Positions 53,881-63,068 are shown, counted from the stretch's first letter. The stretch is DNA of 64,000 bases from Gottschalkia acidurici 9a (GCF_000299355.1 NC_018664.1:434001-498000); one strand, 5' to 3'. Translations and numbers: made by a program. The notes: generated from the sequence alone by a model not told the origin.

Positions 53881-54894
53881 ATGAAAAAATCTAAATTTTT
53901 CAAATTAGCTATTGTTATGTCAATCTTTACTTTGATGCTGACAGCTTGTACAAATTCAAGTAATGAAGATAATAATTCCGAGCAAACAAGTGGGTCTACT
54001 AAAGCTTCAACAGTTGAAATCACAGATCTTCATGGAAAGGTTACTGTTCCTGTAAATCCAAAAAAGGTAGTTGCTTTGGATAGTAGAGCTTTTGAAACTT
54101 TAGCTGATTGGGGAATCGAATTAGCAGCTGCTCCAAAGGCTGTAATGCCTGCAGATTCACCATATGTGGCTGATGAGTCAGTTCAAGATATTGGAGATCA
54201 TCGTGAACCAAATCTTGAAATTATAGCAGCTGCAGATCCTGAACTTGTAATTGTAGGTCAAAGATTTGCTAATTACTATGAGGAAATAAAAAAATTAGTG
54301 CCAAATGCAACTGTTATTGATCTTAATTTTGATATTTCTGAGGAAACTGATAAACCCGGAGAAAACTTAGTAAATGGACTTAAAAATTCTACAATTGCTT
54401 TAGGACAAATTTTTGATAAAAATAAAGAGGCTGAAAAATTGGTAGCTGATTTTGATCAAGCTATCAAGGATGCTAAGTCTGCATATAATGGAACGGATAC
54501 AGTTATGAGTGTTGTAGTTTCTGGTGGAGATATTGGTTTTTCAGCTCCTGGTTCTGGACGTGTTTGGGGACCAATGTATGAAATCTTTGGATGGGTTTCG
54601 TCATTAGAAGTTAATGGTGCTTCCTCAGATCATAAAGGTGATGATATTTCTGTTGAAGCTATTGCACAAAGTAATCCTGATTGGATTTTCGTACTAGATC
54701 GTGATGCTGCAGTATCTTCTACGACTGATAAAGTTCCTGCTCAGGATGTTATCGATAATTCACCTGCCCTTAAAAGCACAACTGCTGTTTCTGAAGGGAA
54801 AATCGTTTATGCACCAGATGACACTTACACAAATGAGTCAATACAAACTTATTTAGAGTTATTTAAAGAAATTAAGGATGCTTTAGCTAAATAG
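53881..54894 (+). CDS. Siderophore ABC transporter substrate-binding lipoprotein (YclQ/FatB-like)
   Basis: 337 aa lipoprotein: signal peptide with lipobox L-T-A-C (Cys23), Ser/Thr/Asn linker, then the binding fold ITDLHGKVTVPVNPKKVVALDSRAFETLADWGIE, DIGDHREPNLEIIAAADPELVIVGQRFANYYEEIKKL and WIFVLDRDAAV. This subfamily (YclQ, FatB, CeuE relatives) binds catecholate or mixed siderophores such as petrobactin. First gene of a four-gene operon behind a Fur-like box. RBS AAAGGAGAG. Confidence 0.88.
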   Translation: MKKSKFFKLAIVMSIFTLMLTACTNSSNEDNNSEQTSGSTKASTVEITDLHGKVTVPVNPKKVVALDSRAFETLADWGIELAAAPKAVMPADSPYVADESVQDIGDHREPNLEIIAAADPELVIVGQRFANYYEEIKKLVPNATVIDLNFDISEETDKPGENLVNGLKNSTIALGQIFDKNKEAEKLVADFDQAIKDAKSAYNGTDTVMSVVVSGGDIGFSAPGSGRVWGPMYEIFGWVSSLEVNGASSDHKGDDISVEAIAQSNPDWIFVLDRDAAVSSTTDKVPAQDVIDNSPALKSTTAVSEGKIVYAPDDTYTNESIQTYLELFKEIKDALAK

Positions 54895-54913
54895 CATAAA
54901 GGAGTATAACATA

Positions 54914-55927
54914 GTGTTGAAGAGTACAATAAAAAAAATGTATAGGGCTGAGAATTCTCAGCCCCAACATTATAATCACAATAAAATATGGACGAAACCT
55001 TTTATATTAACAGTTATGGTTGTTATTATATTAGGTATTATATCACTGTTTACTGGAGTATATGACATATTAGGACAAGAGGATGGAATTAATATGTTTT
55101 TCATAACTCGTGTTCCAAGAACAGCTGCACTAATGCTTACTGGAGCTGCAATGTCAATGGCAGGATTGGTAATGCAACTTATTACACAGAATCGTTTAGT
55201 TGAATCTACTACAACAGGAACTATTGAATGGGCAGGCTTAGGGCTTGTTTTTGTTTATTTATTATTTCCTGCACCAACTTTAGTTCAACGAATGACTGGT
55301 GCAATCTTGTTTTCTTTTATAGGAACTATGATTTTCTTTTTATTTTTAAGAAAAATTAGACTTCGTTCGTCTTTAATTGTACCGATCATTGGTATGATGC
55401 TTGGAGCTGTGATCTCTGCAATTTCCACTTTTATTGGACTTGTTTTTCAAATGACGCAAAATATTGAATCTTGGTTTGTAGGTTCTTTTGCATCAGTTCA
55501 AATTGGAAGGTATGAATACTTGTGGCTAATTGTTATAGTTACTGTTCTTATTTTTATCTATGCTAATAGATTGACTTTAGCTGGACTAGGGGAAGATGTT
55601 ACAACAAGTCTAGGTTTAAACTATAATAGGATAGTTCTTTTGGGTACTGGTCTTATTTCTTTTGCAGTTGGAATTGTTGCAGCTGTTATTGGAAACTTAC
55701 CTTTCTTAGGGTTAATTGTACCGAATATTGTTTCAATGTATAGAGGAGATGATCTTAGGACTAATTTACCCTGGGTATGTGTATTAGGAATGGGTACGAT
55801 AACTGTTTGTGACATAATTTCTCGAACGATTATAAAGCCTTTTGAAGTACCTGTCTCTTTGATACTTGGAACAGTAGGGTCAGTCGTATTTATTACTGTT
55901 TTATTGAGAAAAAGGAGGCTAAGATGA
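54914..55927 (+). CDS. Siderophore ABC transporter permease (YclN/FatD-like)
   Basis: FecCD-type permease with about nine membrane segments; MLTGAAMSMAGLVMQLITQNRLVESTTTGTIEWAGLG is the conserved permease signature, and GNLPFLGLIVPNIVSMYRGDDLRTNLPW the coupling region. 337 aa. GTG start ten bases after AAAGGAG; a TTG is the next codon and also possible. It overlaps the second permease gene by four bases. Confidence 0.87.
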   Translation: MLKSTIKKMYRAENSQPQHYNHNKIWTKPFILTVMVVIILGIISLFTGVYDILGQEDGINMFFITRVPRTAALMLTGAAMSMAGLVMQLITQNRLVESTTTGTIEWAGLGLVFVYLLFPAPTLVQRMTGAILFSFIGTMIFFLFLRKIRLRSSLIVPIIGMMLGAVISAISTFIGLVFQMTQNIESWFVGSFASVQIGRYEYLWLIVIVTVLIFIYANRLTLAGLGEDVTTSLGLNYNRIVLLGTGLISFAVGIVAAVIGNLPFLGLIVPNIVSMYRGDDLRTNLPWVCVLGMGTITVCDIISRTIIKPFEVPVSLILGTVGSVVFITVLLRKRRLR

Positions 55928-56955
55928 GCGGATTAGAATATCTTAATAATGAAAATAGATCAGCTAGAGCTTTTCGTTCTAAGAAAGAAGAAAAGCGTTA
56001 TTGGATTTTGCTGATAACATTGATTGCTTTGGGTGCTCTTTCTTCCTATGGACTTTTGGTTTACAACAATCCAGTTCCAATAGATTCTCCTTCTTTTATT
56101 CCAGTTGTTAGAAGAAGGGTGGTAGCTCTTGTTGCAATGATTATTGCTGCAATTTGTCAGAGCTTGTCAACCGTTGCTTTCCAATCGACTACGAATAATA
56201 GAGTTATAACCCCTTCACTCTTAGGTTTTGAAGCTCTTTACTCAACAATTCAGACCAGTACAATATTTTTCTTTGGAGCTAATACATTTATAAATTTTAG
56301 TGGAATTGAATCATTTGTATTTCAAGTTGTTGCTATGGTTCTGATGTGCTTGATACTTTATGGGTGGTTGCTTTCTGGAAAGTATGGAAATTTACAACTT
56401 ATGCTTTTAGTTGGAGTTATTATTGGAACTGGGCTAAGGTCTTTGTCATCTTTTATGAGGAGAGTCCTTTCGCCGTCTGAGTTTGATATATTACAGGCAA
56501 GATTGTTTGGTTCTGTAAACAATGCAGAATCTGAATATTTTTCTATTGCAATTCCAATTGTAGTAATTGCAGCATTACTCATTCTTATTTATTCTAAGAA
56601 ATTAAACGTATTATCACTTGGAAAGGATATATGTGCTTCTTTAGGAGTTAATCATCAGCGTGGTGTGATTTATACTCTTGTATTAGTTTCTGTTTTGATG
56701 TCAATTTCCACAGCTTTGATTGGACCACTTACTTTCTATGGGTTTTTAGTTGCAACTTTGAGTTATCAAGTGGCGCCAACTTATGATCACAGATATGTTT
56801 TTCCGATGGCTCTTGCTATAGGATTTTTGATATTAACGGGTGCATACTTTTTTATGAATCATGTATTTTCTGCTCAAGGTGTAGTTTCAGTTATTATCGA
56901 AATGTTTGGTGGTATAACGTTTTTAATTGTAATTTTAAGGAAGGGGACTCTATGA
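55924..56955 (+). CDS. Siderophore ABC transporter permease (YclO/FatC-like)
   Basis: Second FecCD-type permease: VALVAMIIAAICQSLSTVAFQSTTNNRVITPSLLGFEALYS and GPLTFYGFLVATLSYQVAPTYDHRYVFPMAL. 343 aa, about nine membrane helices, with a charged cytoplasmic N-terminus (RSKKEEKRYW). ATG overlaps the previous stop and its own end overlaps the ATPase start, so all are translationally coupled. Confidence 0.87.
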   Translation: MSGLEYLNNENRSARAFRSKKEEKRYWILLITLIALGALSSYGLLVYNNPVPIDSPSFIPVVRRRVVALVAMIIAAICQSLSTVAFQSTTNNRVITPSLLGFEALYSTIQTSTIFFFGANTFINFSGIESFVFQVVAMVLMCLILYGWLLSGKYGNLQLMLLVGVIIGTGLRSLSSFMRRVLSPSEFDILQARLFGSVNNAESEYFSIAIPIVVIAALLILIYSKKLNVLSLGKDICASLGVNHQRGVIYTLVLVSVLMSISTALIGPLTFYGFLVATLSYQVAPTYDHRYVFPMALAIGFLILTGAYFFMNHVFSAQGVVSVIIEMFGGITFLIVILRKGTL

Positions 56956-57704
56956 TAAAAATTGATAATGTTAAAAAGGCATATTCTGATGAGGTAAAAA
57001 TAGGACCTTTGAATATTAAGATACCAAAAGCTGGTCTTACTGCTTTAATTGGGCCAAATGGTGCTGGAAAGTCTACCACACTTTTGATGATCGGAAGACT
57101 TTTAGATATGGATGAAGGTCAAATCAAGGTGGCAAATATAGATGTCTCTGAATCTAAATCAGAAGACTTAGCAAAAATTTTGACTATTTTGCGACAAGAA
57201 AATCATTTTGTAACCAGGCTTACTGTTAGACAATTAGCTGGATTTGGACGTTTTCCTTATTCAAAGGGAAGATTAACGAAAGAGGATGAGGCTATTATTT
57301 CTAAATATATCGACTTTTTAGGCTTGACTGATCTAGAAAATAGATATTTAGATGAGCTTTCTGGTGGTCAAAGGCAAAGGGCATATGTAGCAATGGTTTT
57401 GTGCCAAGAGACTGAATATGTACTTTTGGACGAGCCGCTGAACAATCTTGATGTTGCTCGTTCTGTTCAAATGATGGAGCATTTAAGGCGTGCTGCTAAT
57501 GAATTTGGAAGAACAATTCTGACTGTTCTCCATGATATAAATTTTGCAGCCAAATATTCTGATAGAATTTGTGCTATGAAAAATGGACAAATTGCCGCTT
57601 TTGGAACAGCAGAAGAGGTTATGGACTCGGAAATTTTGTCGGATATTTTTGAAACAAAAATAGAAATTATTGATGGTCCGTATGGGCCAGTAGCAATTTA
57701 TTAG
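56952..57704 (+). CDS. Siderophore ABC transporter ATPase (YclP-like)
   Basis: 250 aa importer ATPase: Walker A GPNGAGKSTT, Q-loop LRQENHF, signature LSGGQRQRAYVAMVL, Walker B YVLLDEPLNNLD and switch His in TVLHDINFAAKYSDRI. Completes a binding-protein/permease/permease/ATPase siderophore importer. Codon use and neighbouring IS remnants suggest the operon came with accessory DNA. Confidence 0.9.
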   Translation: MIKIDNVKKAYSDEVKIGPLNIKIPKAGLTALIGPNGAGKSTTLLMIGRLLDMDEGQIKVANIDVSESKSEDLAKILTILRQENHFVTRLTVRQLAGFGRFPYSKGRLTKEDEAIISKYIDFLGLTDLENRYLDELSGGQRQRAYVAMVLCQETEYVLLDEPLNNLDVARSVQMMEHLRRAANEFGRTILTVLHDINFAAKYSDRICAMKNGQIAAFGTAEEVMDSEILSDIFETKIEIIDGPYGPVAIY

Positions 57705-57879
57705 TTATAAAATTAAATAAAAAAAGAGAGGCATCTCAAAAAAATGAGTATGCTTAAGAGACCAAATATAAAATTAGATTATTCTTTATATTTGTATTTA
57801 ACACCACGAATATCAGTATATGATTATTCTAATTTACTCATTGACAAAGTTACTCATCAGAAGTATATTTTTAAAAATT

Positions 57880-57932
57880 AAGAGGCTAAGTTCTAGATCG
57901 ATCTTATGATTTATAAACTTAGCCTCTTTTTT
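57880..57932 (+). terminator. Rho-independent terminator
   Basis: AAGAGGCTAAGTT / AACTTAGCCTCTT stem followed by TTTT, about 180 bases after the siderophore operon. Confidence 0.85.
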
Positions 57933-58423
57933 ACACTCAAAAAAGAAAGAAAGGAATGGAAACAATATCAAAATTATTTATGTATGGTACTGGATCTATG
58001 TCAATATCATAGACACAAAAAATCGAATTTTAATTTACTCTAGATAAGATTTCCTATTCATGGAGTTATAAATTCTATCCTTTTATGAATTCTTTTTTCT
58101 ATTGCACCATACCTCGGTATACTCAAATAGTTTTATTCTTGCTGTGACATAATCAAAATACTTAAATCTATATACTTCTATATGTGGCTTTAACCTTGAC
58201 ATTAAATAACGTTAAAACATTTACAAATATAGCACAGTATTAAGTGTCAACAAACACTACATGTGGATATTCATAGTGTTGTTGCATAGAAAAAACAGTT
58301 AAAATATTGCGAAAAAATTAATAAAATGAGTTACAATTGAAGACATGAGAGTAAAGGCTTTCATGTCTTTTTTATATAAAAATATATGAGATACTCATTA
58401 TGTATAGAAGTTGGTGATTGATT
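57933..58423. other. Intergenic accessory DNA
   Basis: No gene. Contains an inverted repeat CAACAAACACTA / TAGTGTTGTTG (about 58248-58285), possibly an old transposon end, and the terminator at 58340-58373. Confidence 0.4.
58340..58373 (+). terminator. Rho-independent terminator
   Basis: AAGACATGA / TTCATGTCTT stem followed by a T run. Confidence 0.7.
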
Positions 58424-58703
58424 TATAGAAAAGATAATAGTCATACCAGCTAAATCGCCAGAATATAAAAAGTTGAGAGTCACAGCATGTTATTGAGTTG
58501 GCACATTAAGCTTGGTTCAGAAGCGTAGTCTTGATTGGTAAATCAAATCTTATACAATGATGATATCAGAGCAGCTGGACTGGATTTTTGCCAGTGTATT
58601 TTATGATCCTATCATAGCTAACACTATCTTAGATAATATTTTACATCATGCATATTTAATGGCAAATCATATCGTTTAAAAGATCATCTTAAAGAAGAGG
58701 ATG
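58424..58703 (+). pseudogene. Fused remnants of a serine recombinase and an IS21 IstB gene
   Basis: 58424-58515 reads IEKIIVIPAKSPEYKKLRVTACY-stop-VGT, the N-terminus of a transposon serine recombinase (usually LRVAAYCRVST). 58590-58703 reads FYDPIIANTILDNILHHAYLMANH and then, in another frame, KSYRLKDHLKEEDE-stop, the C-terminus of an IstB-type ATPase. Both are fragments. Confidence 0.6.
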
Positions 58704-58833
58704 AGTAAAAAGTTACATTCTAACATTGACATTTATCCCCACTTTATTAGATGAAATTTGAGCAAGAATTATCAAGAATTAACTTATGACTGAGTATATA
58801 ATATATGATATATTCTTGGAAAGGAGAATGCAT

Positions 58834-59226
58834 ATGGATTATCACTTAAAAGTACGTGATTCACTTGAGTATATTGAAAAAAATCTGGATAATAAGATTA
58901 AACTTAATGACCTTGCTCAAAAAGCTTATCTGTCAAAATATCATTATCATAGACTTTTTCGCAGAATAACAGGTGAATCCGTCACCAGATATATTACTAA
59001 GAGGCGTATGGAGAAGGCTGCAGAAGAGCTTGTTCAAACAGAACAGCCGATTATTGATATTGCACTGAAGTATCAATATGCTTCTCAGGAATCCTTTTCT
59101 AGAGCCTTTATGAGGATTTATGATTTGACACCTGGAAAATATCGGAGAGTATATAGAAGTGGCAAATTCAATAATGTTATCGAATTCAGTTCTGACTTCA
59201 ACAGAATCACGAATATGGCTGCATAA
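58834..59226 (+). CDS. Short AraC-family HTH regulator
   Basis: 130 aa, essentially only the AraC DNA-binding domain: [48 protein letters not shown] and [34 protein letters not shown], as in MarA/SoxS-size proteins. Start placed at ATG after GAAAGGAG; the longer frame lacks an RBS. Followed 19 bases later by clpP, likely co-transcribed, at the head of a ribosome-resistance module. No effector domain, so its own synthesis may be the control point. Confidence 0.8.
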   Translation: MDYHLKVRDSLEYIEKNLDNKIKLNDLAQKAYLSKYHYHRLFRRITGESVTRYITKRRMEKAAEELVQTEQPIIDIALKYQYASQESFSRAFMRIYDLTPGKYRRVYRSGKFNNVIEFSSDFNRITNMAA

Positions 59227-59245
59227 GCAGCGAATGGAGGTTAAT

Positions 59246-59839
59246 ATGAGTAATCTTATACCAGTGGTAATTGAACAAACATCTCGAGGAGAACGCTCTT
59301 ACGATATTTTTTCGAGGTTGTTAAACGATAGGATTATCATGCTTAACGGCATGGTAACAAATGAGTCTGCGAGTTTAATTATTGCCCAAATGCTCTTCTT
59401 GGAATCTGCTGACTGTGACAAGGACATTCATTTCTACATTAACAGTCCAGGTGGCTCAGTAACAGACGGCTTTGCTATTATAGATACAATGAATTATATT
59501 AAATGCGATGTTTCTACAATCAGTGTAGGCCAATCAGGGAGCGCAGCTTCATTACTTCTGGCGTCGGGGAAGAAAGGTAAACGTTTTGCCCTGAAAAACA
59601 GTGAAGTGATGATTCATCAGCCATCAATATCTGGCGGACTACAGGGGCAGGCCACAGATATTAAAATTCATAGTGACTGGCTTGAAAAAACAAAAGAAAC
59701 TCTGAATGGAATATATAGTAGGCTTACAGGCCAGCCAATCCAAAAGATTAATGAAGACATGGAAAGAGACTGTTATATGACGGCTGAGCAAGCAAAAGAA
59801 TATGGGTTAATTGATAAGATTTTATTATATCGTACGTAA
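59246..59839 (+). CDS. ClpP-family serine protease (accessory copy)
   Basis: 197 aa ClpP. Seen: [35 protein letters not shown], nucleophile Ser in [16 protein letters not shown], catalytic His in MIHQPS, and Asp in [20 protein letters not shown]. The segment before the nucleophile ([10 protein letters not shown]) differs from the usual CxGMAASM. Start placed at ATG after GGAGG. As it lies in transferred DNA beside resistance genes, it is more likely a specialised paralog than the housekeeping clpP. Confidence 0.85.
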   Translation: MSNLIPVVIEQTSRGERSYDIFSRLLNDRIIMLNGMVTNESASLIIAQMLFLESADCDKDIHFYINSPGGSVTDGFAIIDTMNYIKCDVSTISVGQSGSAASLLLASGKKGKRFALKNSEVMIHQPSISGGLQGQATDIKIHSDWLEKTKETLNGIYSRLTGQPIQKINEDMERDCYMTAEQAKEYGLIDKILLYRT

Positions 59840-59949
59840 CATTATATTTAAAAACCGGGATTAAAACGAAGCTTTAAATTGGATATCTGTATTTAATCAG
59901 TTATTTAAAATCTTATTTTTAAAACACTTAACAGAAACTTCACCCTTTA

Positions 59950-60029
59950 TTGACTTTTTAGACGTATTATAGTACAATAATAGAAAATTTGAAATTTGAG
60001 GTGAAAAAATGATTAATTTTTCTTGCTAA
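59950..60029 (+). promoter_or_regulatory. Promoter with a six-codon leader ORF upstream of the ABC-F gene
   Basis: TTGACT (59950-59955), 17-base spacer, TACAAT (59973-59978), then GAGGTG and a tiny frame MINFSC-stop (60009-60029). Downstream, CAAAAATAAACAG pairs with CTGTTTGTTTTG (about 60050-60082). Looks like the start of a long regulatory leader. Confidence 0.6.
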
Positions 60030-60136
60030 TTTTTAAAGTACATTTAATACAAAAATAAACAGGTGTGTTCTGTTTGTTTTGTTGTACTTGTGCAAGAAAG
60101 TTATTCTTTTTTCTCTTAATATACAAACTTGTGTTA

Positions 60137-60210
60137 TGCTATAATGATTAGCTTAACTACGCATGTTTAAGAGCTGTAAGAATAATTAATTCTTGCAGCT
60201 CTTATTTTTT
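60137..60210 (+). promoter_or_regulatory. Extended -10 promoter followed by an intrinsic terminator (attenuator)
   Basis: TGCTATAAT (60137-60145) is an extended -10. AAGAGCTGTAAGAA (60169-60182) pairs with TTCTTGCAGCTCTT (60190-60203), followed by ATTTTTT: a terminator placed about 20 bases into the transcript and before the leader peptide. Confidence 0.7.
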
Positions 60211-60244
60211 ATAAATAATTCAAATAAGGAGGATGAATAATACT

Positions 60245-60325
60245 ATGGTAAATAAAGACACTTTGATAACACATGATAATCTCCATATAGAGTCGGATAT
60301 TGCAGGCGACACTCATATGGAGTAA
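60245..60325 (+). CDS. 26-aa leader peptide of the ABC-F gene
   Basis: ATG follows AAGGAGGATG. Product ends with the pattern ITH..LH...D..GD..ME, shared with the leader before the cfr-like gene; both are exactly 26 codons. Alternative pairings: CTCCATAT (60281-60288) with ATATGGAG (60315-60322), against AGTCGGA (60291-60297) with TCCGACT (60345-60351) enclosing GGCGAC/GTCGCC. Ribosome position on this frame would select between them. Confidence 0.72.
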   Translation: MVNKDTLITHDNLHIESDIAGDTHME

Positions 60326-60390
60326 TAACGAGGTCGCCTATTGTTCCGACTTTGTTATTTATACTATTAAATACAGAGGGGGACAAAAAT

Positions 60391-61869
60391 ATGTCTTTAA
60401 TAAGTGTTACAAACCTAACCTTTGCTTATGAAGGTAGCTATGATAATATTTTTGAAAATGTAAGTTTTCAAATTGATACTGATTGGAAATTAGGATTCAC
60501 TGGAAGGAATGGAAGAGGAAAGACTACTTTTATGAATCTTTTGCTTGGAAAATACGAATATAGTGGAAACATTTCAGCTGATGTGACTTTTGAATATTTT
60601 CCTTATGAGGTGCATGATCAAAGCAAATTCACCATAGATGTTATAAGGGAGATTAGTCCAAATTCAATGGATTGGGAAATAGTAAAAGAATTATCTTTGT
60701 TAGATATGGATTACGATGCTTTATATAGAGAGTTTTATACACTATCTAAAGGAGAGCAAACCAAAGCATTGTTGGCTGCTATGTTTTTGAAAGAAAACTC
60801 CTTCTTGCTTATTGATGAGCCTACTAATCATTTGGATACTGAAGCTAGGCAAAAACTATGTAGTTACTTGAAAAAAAAGAAAGGATTTATTCTGATTTCA
60901 CATGATAGATCTTTTTTAGATAATTGTATTGATCATATCTTATCTATTAATAAAACTAATATTGAAATACAAAAAGGAAATTTTTCTTCATGGTGGAGAA
61001 ACAAAGAATTACAAGATGGTTTTGAGCTAGCAGAAAACGAAAAATTGAAAAAGGATATTAACAGACTTTCCAGATCGGCAAAACGTACGTCTACGTGGTC
61101 AGATAGCGTTGAAAGCAGCAAGCATGGAACTACTAATTCTGGAAGCAAATTAGATAAAGGATTTGTTGGACATAAAGCTGCAAAAATGATGAAGCGTGCT
61201 AAAAATATAGAAGCTAGACAACAAAACATGATTGAGGAAAAATCAAAGCTTCTTAAAAATATTGAATCCAATGAAAGTTTAAAAATAGTACCACTTACTT
61301 TCCATGATAAAAAGCTTGTAGAGCTTATGGATGTTGCAATTGAATACGATGATAGAATTGTCTGTGAAGGAGTAAATTTTACTATAGAACAAGGTGAAAG
61401 AATTGCTATTCAAGGAAAGAATGGCAGCGGAAAATCAAGTATATTGAAATTAATTTATGGAGAAGACATCCCCCATAGTGGAAATGTAAGAAAAAATAAT
61501 AAGTTAATCATTTCATATGTTTCACAAGATACTTCAGATTTATATGGTAACTTATCCGAGTATGCAGGTAAACACTGTATTGACGAGAGTCTATTTAAAT
61601 CTATGCTTAGAAAGCTTGATTTTTCAAGAGAACAGTTTGAAAAGAATATAGAAGATTTTAGCGGAGGGCAGAAGAAAAAGGTATTGATTGCCCAAAGTTT
61701 GTGTGAACGGGCACATTTGTATATTTGGGATGAACCATTGAATTTTATTGATGTCATTTCTCGTATGCAGATTGAACAATTGTTAATTGAACATGAACCT
61801 ACAATTTTGTTTGTTGAGCATGATAGCGCATTTTGTGAAAATGTTGCAACAAAAATAATAAAATTATAA
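60391..61869 (+). CDS. ABC-F ribosomal protection protein, Lsa-type
   Basis: 492 aa with two ATPase domains and no membrane domain. First: Walker A GRNGRGKTT, signature LSKGEQTKALLAA, Walker B FLLIDEPTNHLD. A charged linker (about 205-300; antibiotic-resistance-domain position) follows. Second: GKNGSGKSS, FSGGQKKKVLIAQ, YIWDEPLNFID. Length and DEPLNFID motif match the Lsa/CplR group, which displaces lincosamides, pleuromutilins and streptogramin A from the ribosome (family knowledge). Start placed at ATG after GAGGGGG. Preceded by an attenuator-type leader and followed by a cfr-like gene. Confidence 0.87.
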   Translation: MSLISVTNLTFAYEGSYDNIFENVSFQIDTDWKLGFTGRNGRGKTTFMNLLLGKYEYSGNISADVTFEYFPYEVHDQSKFTIDVIREISPNSMDWEIVKELSLLDMDYDALYREFYTLSKGEQTKALLAAMFLKENSFLLIDEPTNHLDTEARQKLCSYLKKKKGFILISHDRSFLDNCIDHILSINKTNIEIQKGNFSSWWRNKELQDGFELAENEKLKKDINRLSRSAKRTSTWSDSVESSKHGTTNSGSKLDKGFVGHKAAKMMKRAKNIEARQQNMIEEKSKLLKNIESNESLKIVPLTFHDKKLVELMDVAIEYDDRIVCEGVNFTIEQGERIAIQGKNGSGKSSILKLIYGEDIPHSGNVRKNNKLIISYVSQDTSDLYGNLSEYAGKHCIDESLFKSMLRKLDFSREQFEKNIEDFSGGQKKKVLIAQSLCERAHLYIWDEPLNFIDVISRMQIEQLLIEHEPTILFVEHDSAFCENVATKIIKL

Positions 61870-61889
61870 AGGTAGGAATGACAATTAAC

Positions 61890-61970
61890 ATGTTTAATGG
61901 AAATATAAAAATAACACATAATAGGCTCCATGCAAAGCCAGATGTTTTGGGCGACGCTTGCATGGAGTAA
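61890..61970 (+). CDS. 26-aa leader peptide of the cfr-like gene
   Basis: Shares ITH..LH...D..GD..ME and the exact length with the ABC-F leader (12 of 26 residues identical). Pairings: CTCCATGCAA (61926-61935) with TTGCATGGAG (61958-61967), against GCAAAGCCAG (61932-61941) with CTGGCTTTGC (61991-62000); the left arms overlap, so only one can form. An ATG four codons upstream is an alternative start. Confidence 0.7.
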   Translation: MFNGNIKITHNRLHAKPDVLGDACME

Positions 61971-62033
61971 TATAAGTCGCACTAATTATACTGGCTTTGC
62001 TTCCTAACTATTAATAGTGAGGAGGAAGCCTAC

Positions 62034-63068
62034 ATGAAACAGACAAAAACGAAATATGAGAAAATAAAACAAATAGTATCAAATTTAAAATTACCTGACT
62101 ATAGGTACGAACAAGTTACAAAAGCTATTTTTCATCAAAGAATAGATAATTTTGATGATATGCGTATACTGCCAAAGGCTTTAAGGATAGCTTTAGTAAA
62201 TGAGTTTGGAAAGAATGTATCTAGTATAATACCTGTTTTTTCACAAGATTCTAAACAAGTTCAAAAATTGTTATTCGAATTGACTGATGGAGAAAGAATA
62301 GAAGCTGTTGCGCTAAAATATAAGCAGGGGTGGGAATCGTTTTGTGTTTCTTCCCAATGTGGTTGTGGCTTTGGATGTAGTTTTTGTGCAACGGGAAGTG
62401 CTGGGTTCAAGCGCAATCTTACTGCTGATGAGATAACTGACCAATTACTTTATTTCTATTTTAATAACCATAGACTGAATAGTATTTCATTTATGGGAAT
62501 GGGTGAGGCTTTTGCAAATCCAGAGTTATTTGATGCAGTAAAAATTTTGACTGATCGAAATTTATTTGGATTAAGTCAAAGAAGAATTACTATTTCAACA
62601 ATTGGTATTATACCAGGAATTCAAAGATTGACCAAAGAATTTCCACAAGTGAATCTGGCTTTTTCACTTCATTCACCATTTGAAAGTCAACGAAGTGATT
62701 TAATGCCTATAAATAAAACATTTCCATTGAATGATGTAATGAAGGCATTAGATGAACATGTCATTCATACGGGACGGCGAGTGTTTATTGCTTATATTAT
62801 GCTTAAAGGAATTAATGATTCGAAAGAACATGCAGAGGCAGTTATAGGTCTATTGAAAAGTCGAGGTTCATGGAAGCATTTATATCATATTGATTTGATA
62901 CCTTATAATTCTACGGACAAAACAACTTTTAAATTTCAACCTTCAAGTGATATCAAGCAATTTTATAGTACACTAAAGAAAGCTGGTATTAATGCAACTG
63001 TTAGAACACAATTTGGTTCTGAGATTAGTGCTGCTTGTGGACAGTTGTGTTATGAAAATGAATTATAA
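62034..63068 (+). CDS. cfr: Cfr-like 23S rRNA A2503 C8-methyltransferase
   Basis: Radical-SAM methylase, 344 aa. Seen: GWESFCVSSQCGCGFGCSFCATGSAGFKRNL containing CxxxCxxC, the MGMGEAFANP segment, ISTIGIIPGI, NLAFSLHSPFESQRSDLMPIN, and the catalytic Cys in EISAACGQL. The opening, GWESFC and GMGEA motifs follow Cfr rather than housekeeping RlmN, and the context (Lsa-type ABC-F, leader peptide) agrees. Cfr gives resistance to phenicols, lincosamides, oxazolidinones, pleuromutilins and streptogramin A (family knowledge). Which class (B, C, D, E) cannot be decided here. RBS GAGGAGG. Confidence 0.82.
   Translation: MKQTKTKYEKIKQIVSNLKLPDYRYEQVTKAIFHQRIDNFDDMRILPKALRIALVNEFGKNVSSIIPVFSQDSKQVQKLLFELTDGERIEAVALKYKQGWESFCVSSQCGCGFGCSFCATGSAGFKRNLTADEITDQLLYFYFNNHRLNSISFMGMGEAFANPELFDAVKILTDRNLFGLSQRRITISTIGIIPGIQRLTKEFPQVNLAFSLHSPFESQRSDLMPINKTFPLNDVMKALDEHVIHTGRRVFIAYIMLKGINDSKEHAEAVIGLLKSRGSWKHLYHIDLIPYNSTDKTTFKFQPSSDIKQFYSTLKKAGINATVRTQFGSEISAACGQLCYENEL

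Noticed and set aside
58256-58270. ACATGTGGAT as a fourth rlmD att copy
   Set aside because: Matches only part of the core and does not read as an rlmD 3' end; probably chance inside another inverted repeat.
62034-63068. Housekeeping rlmN instead of a cfr-like gene
   Set aside because: Cfr-type opening, GWESFC and GMGEA motifs, resistance-gene neighbours and a leader peptide argue for Cfr, though phylogeny would be decisive.
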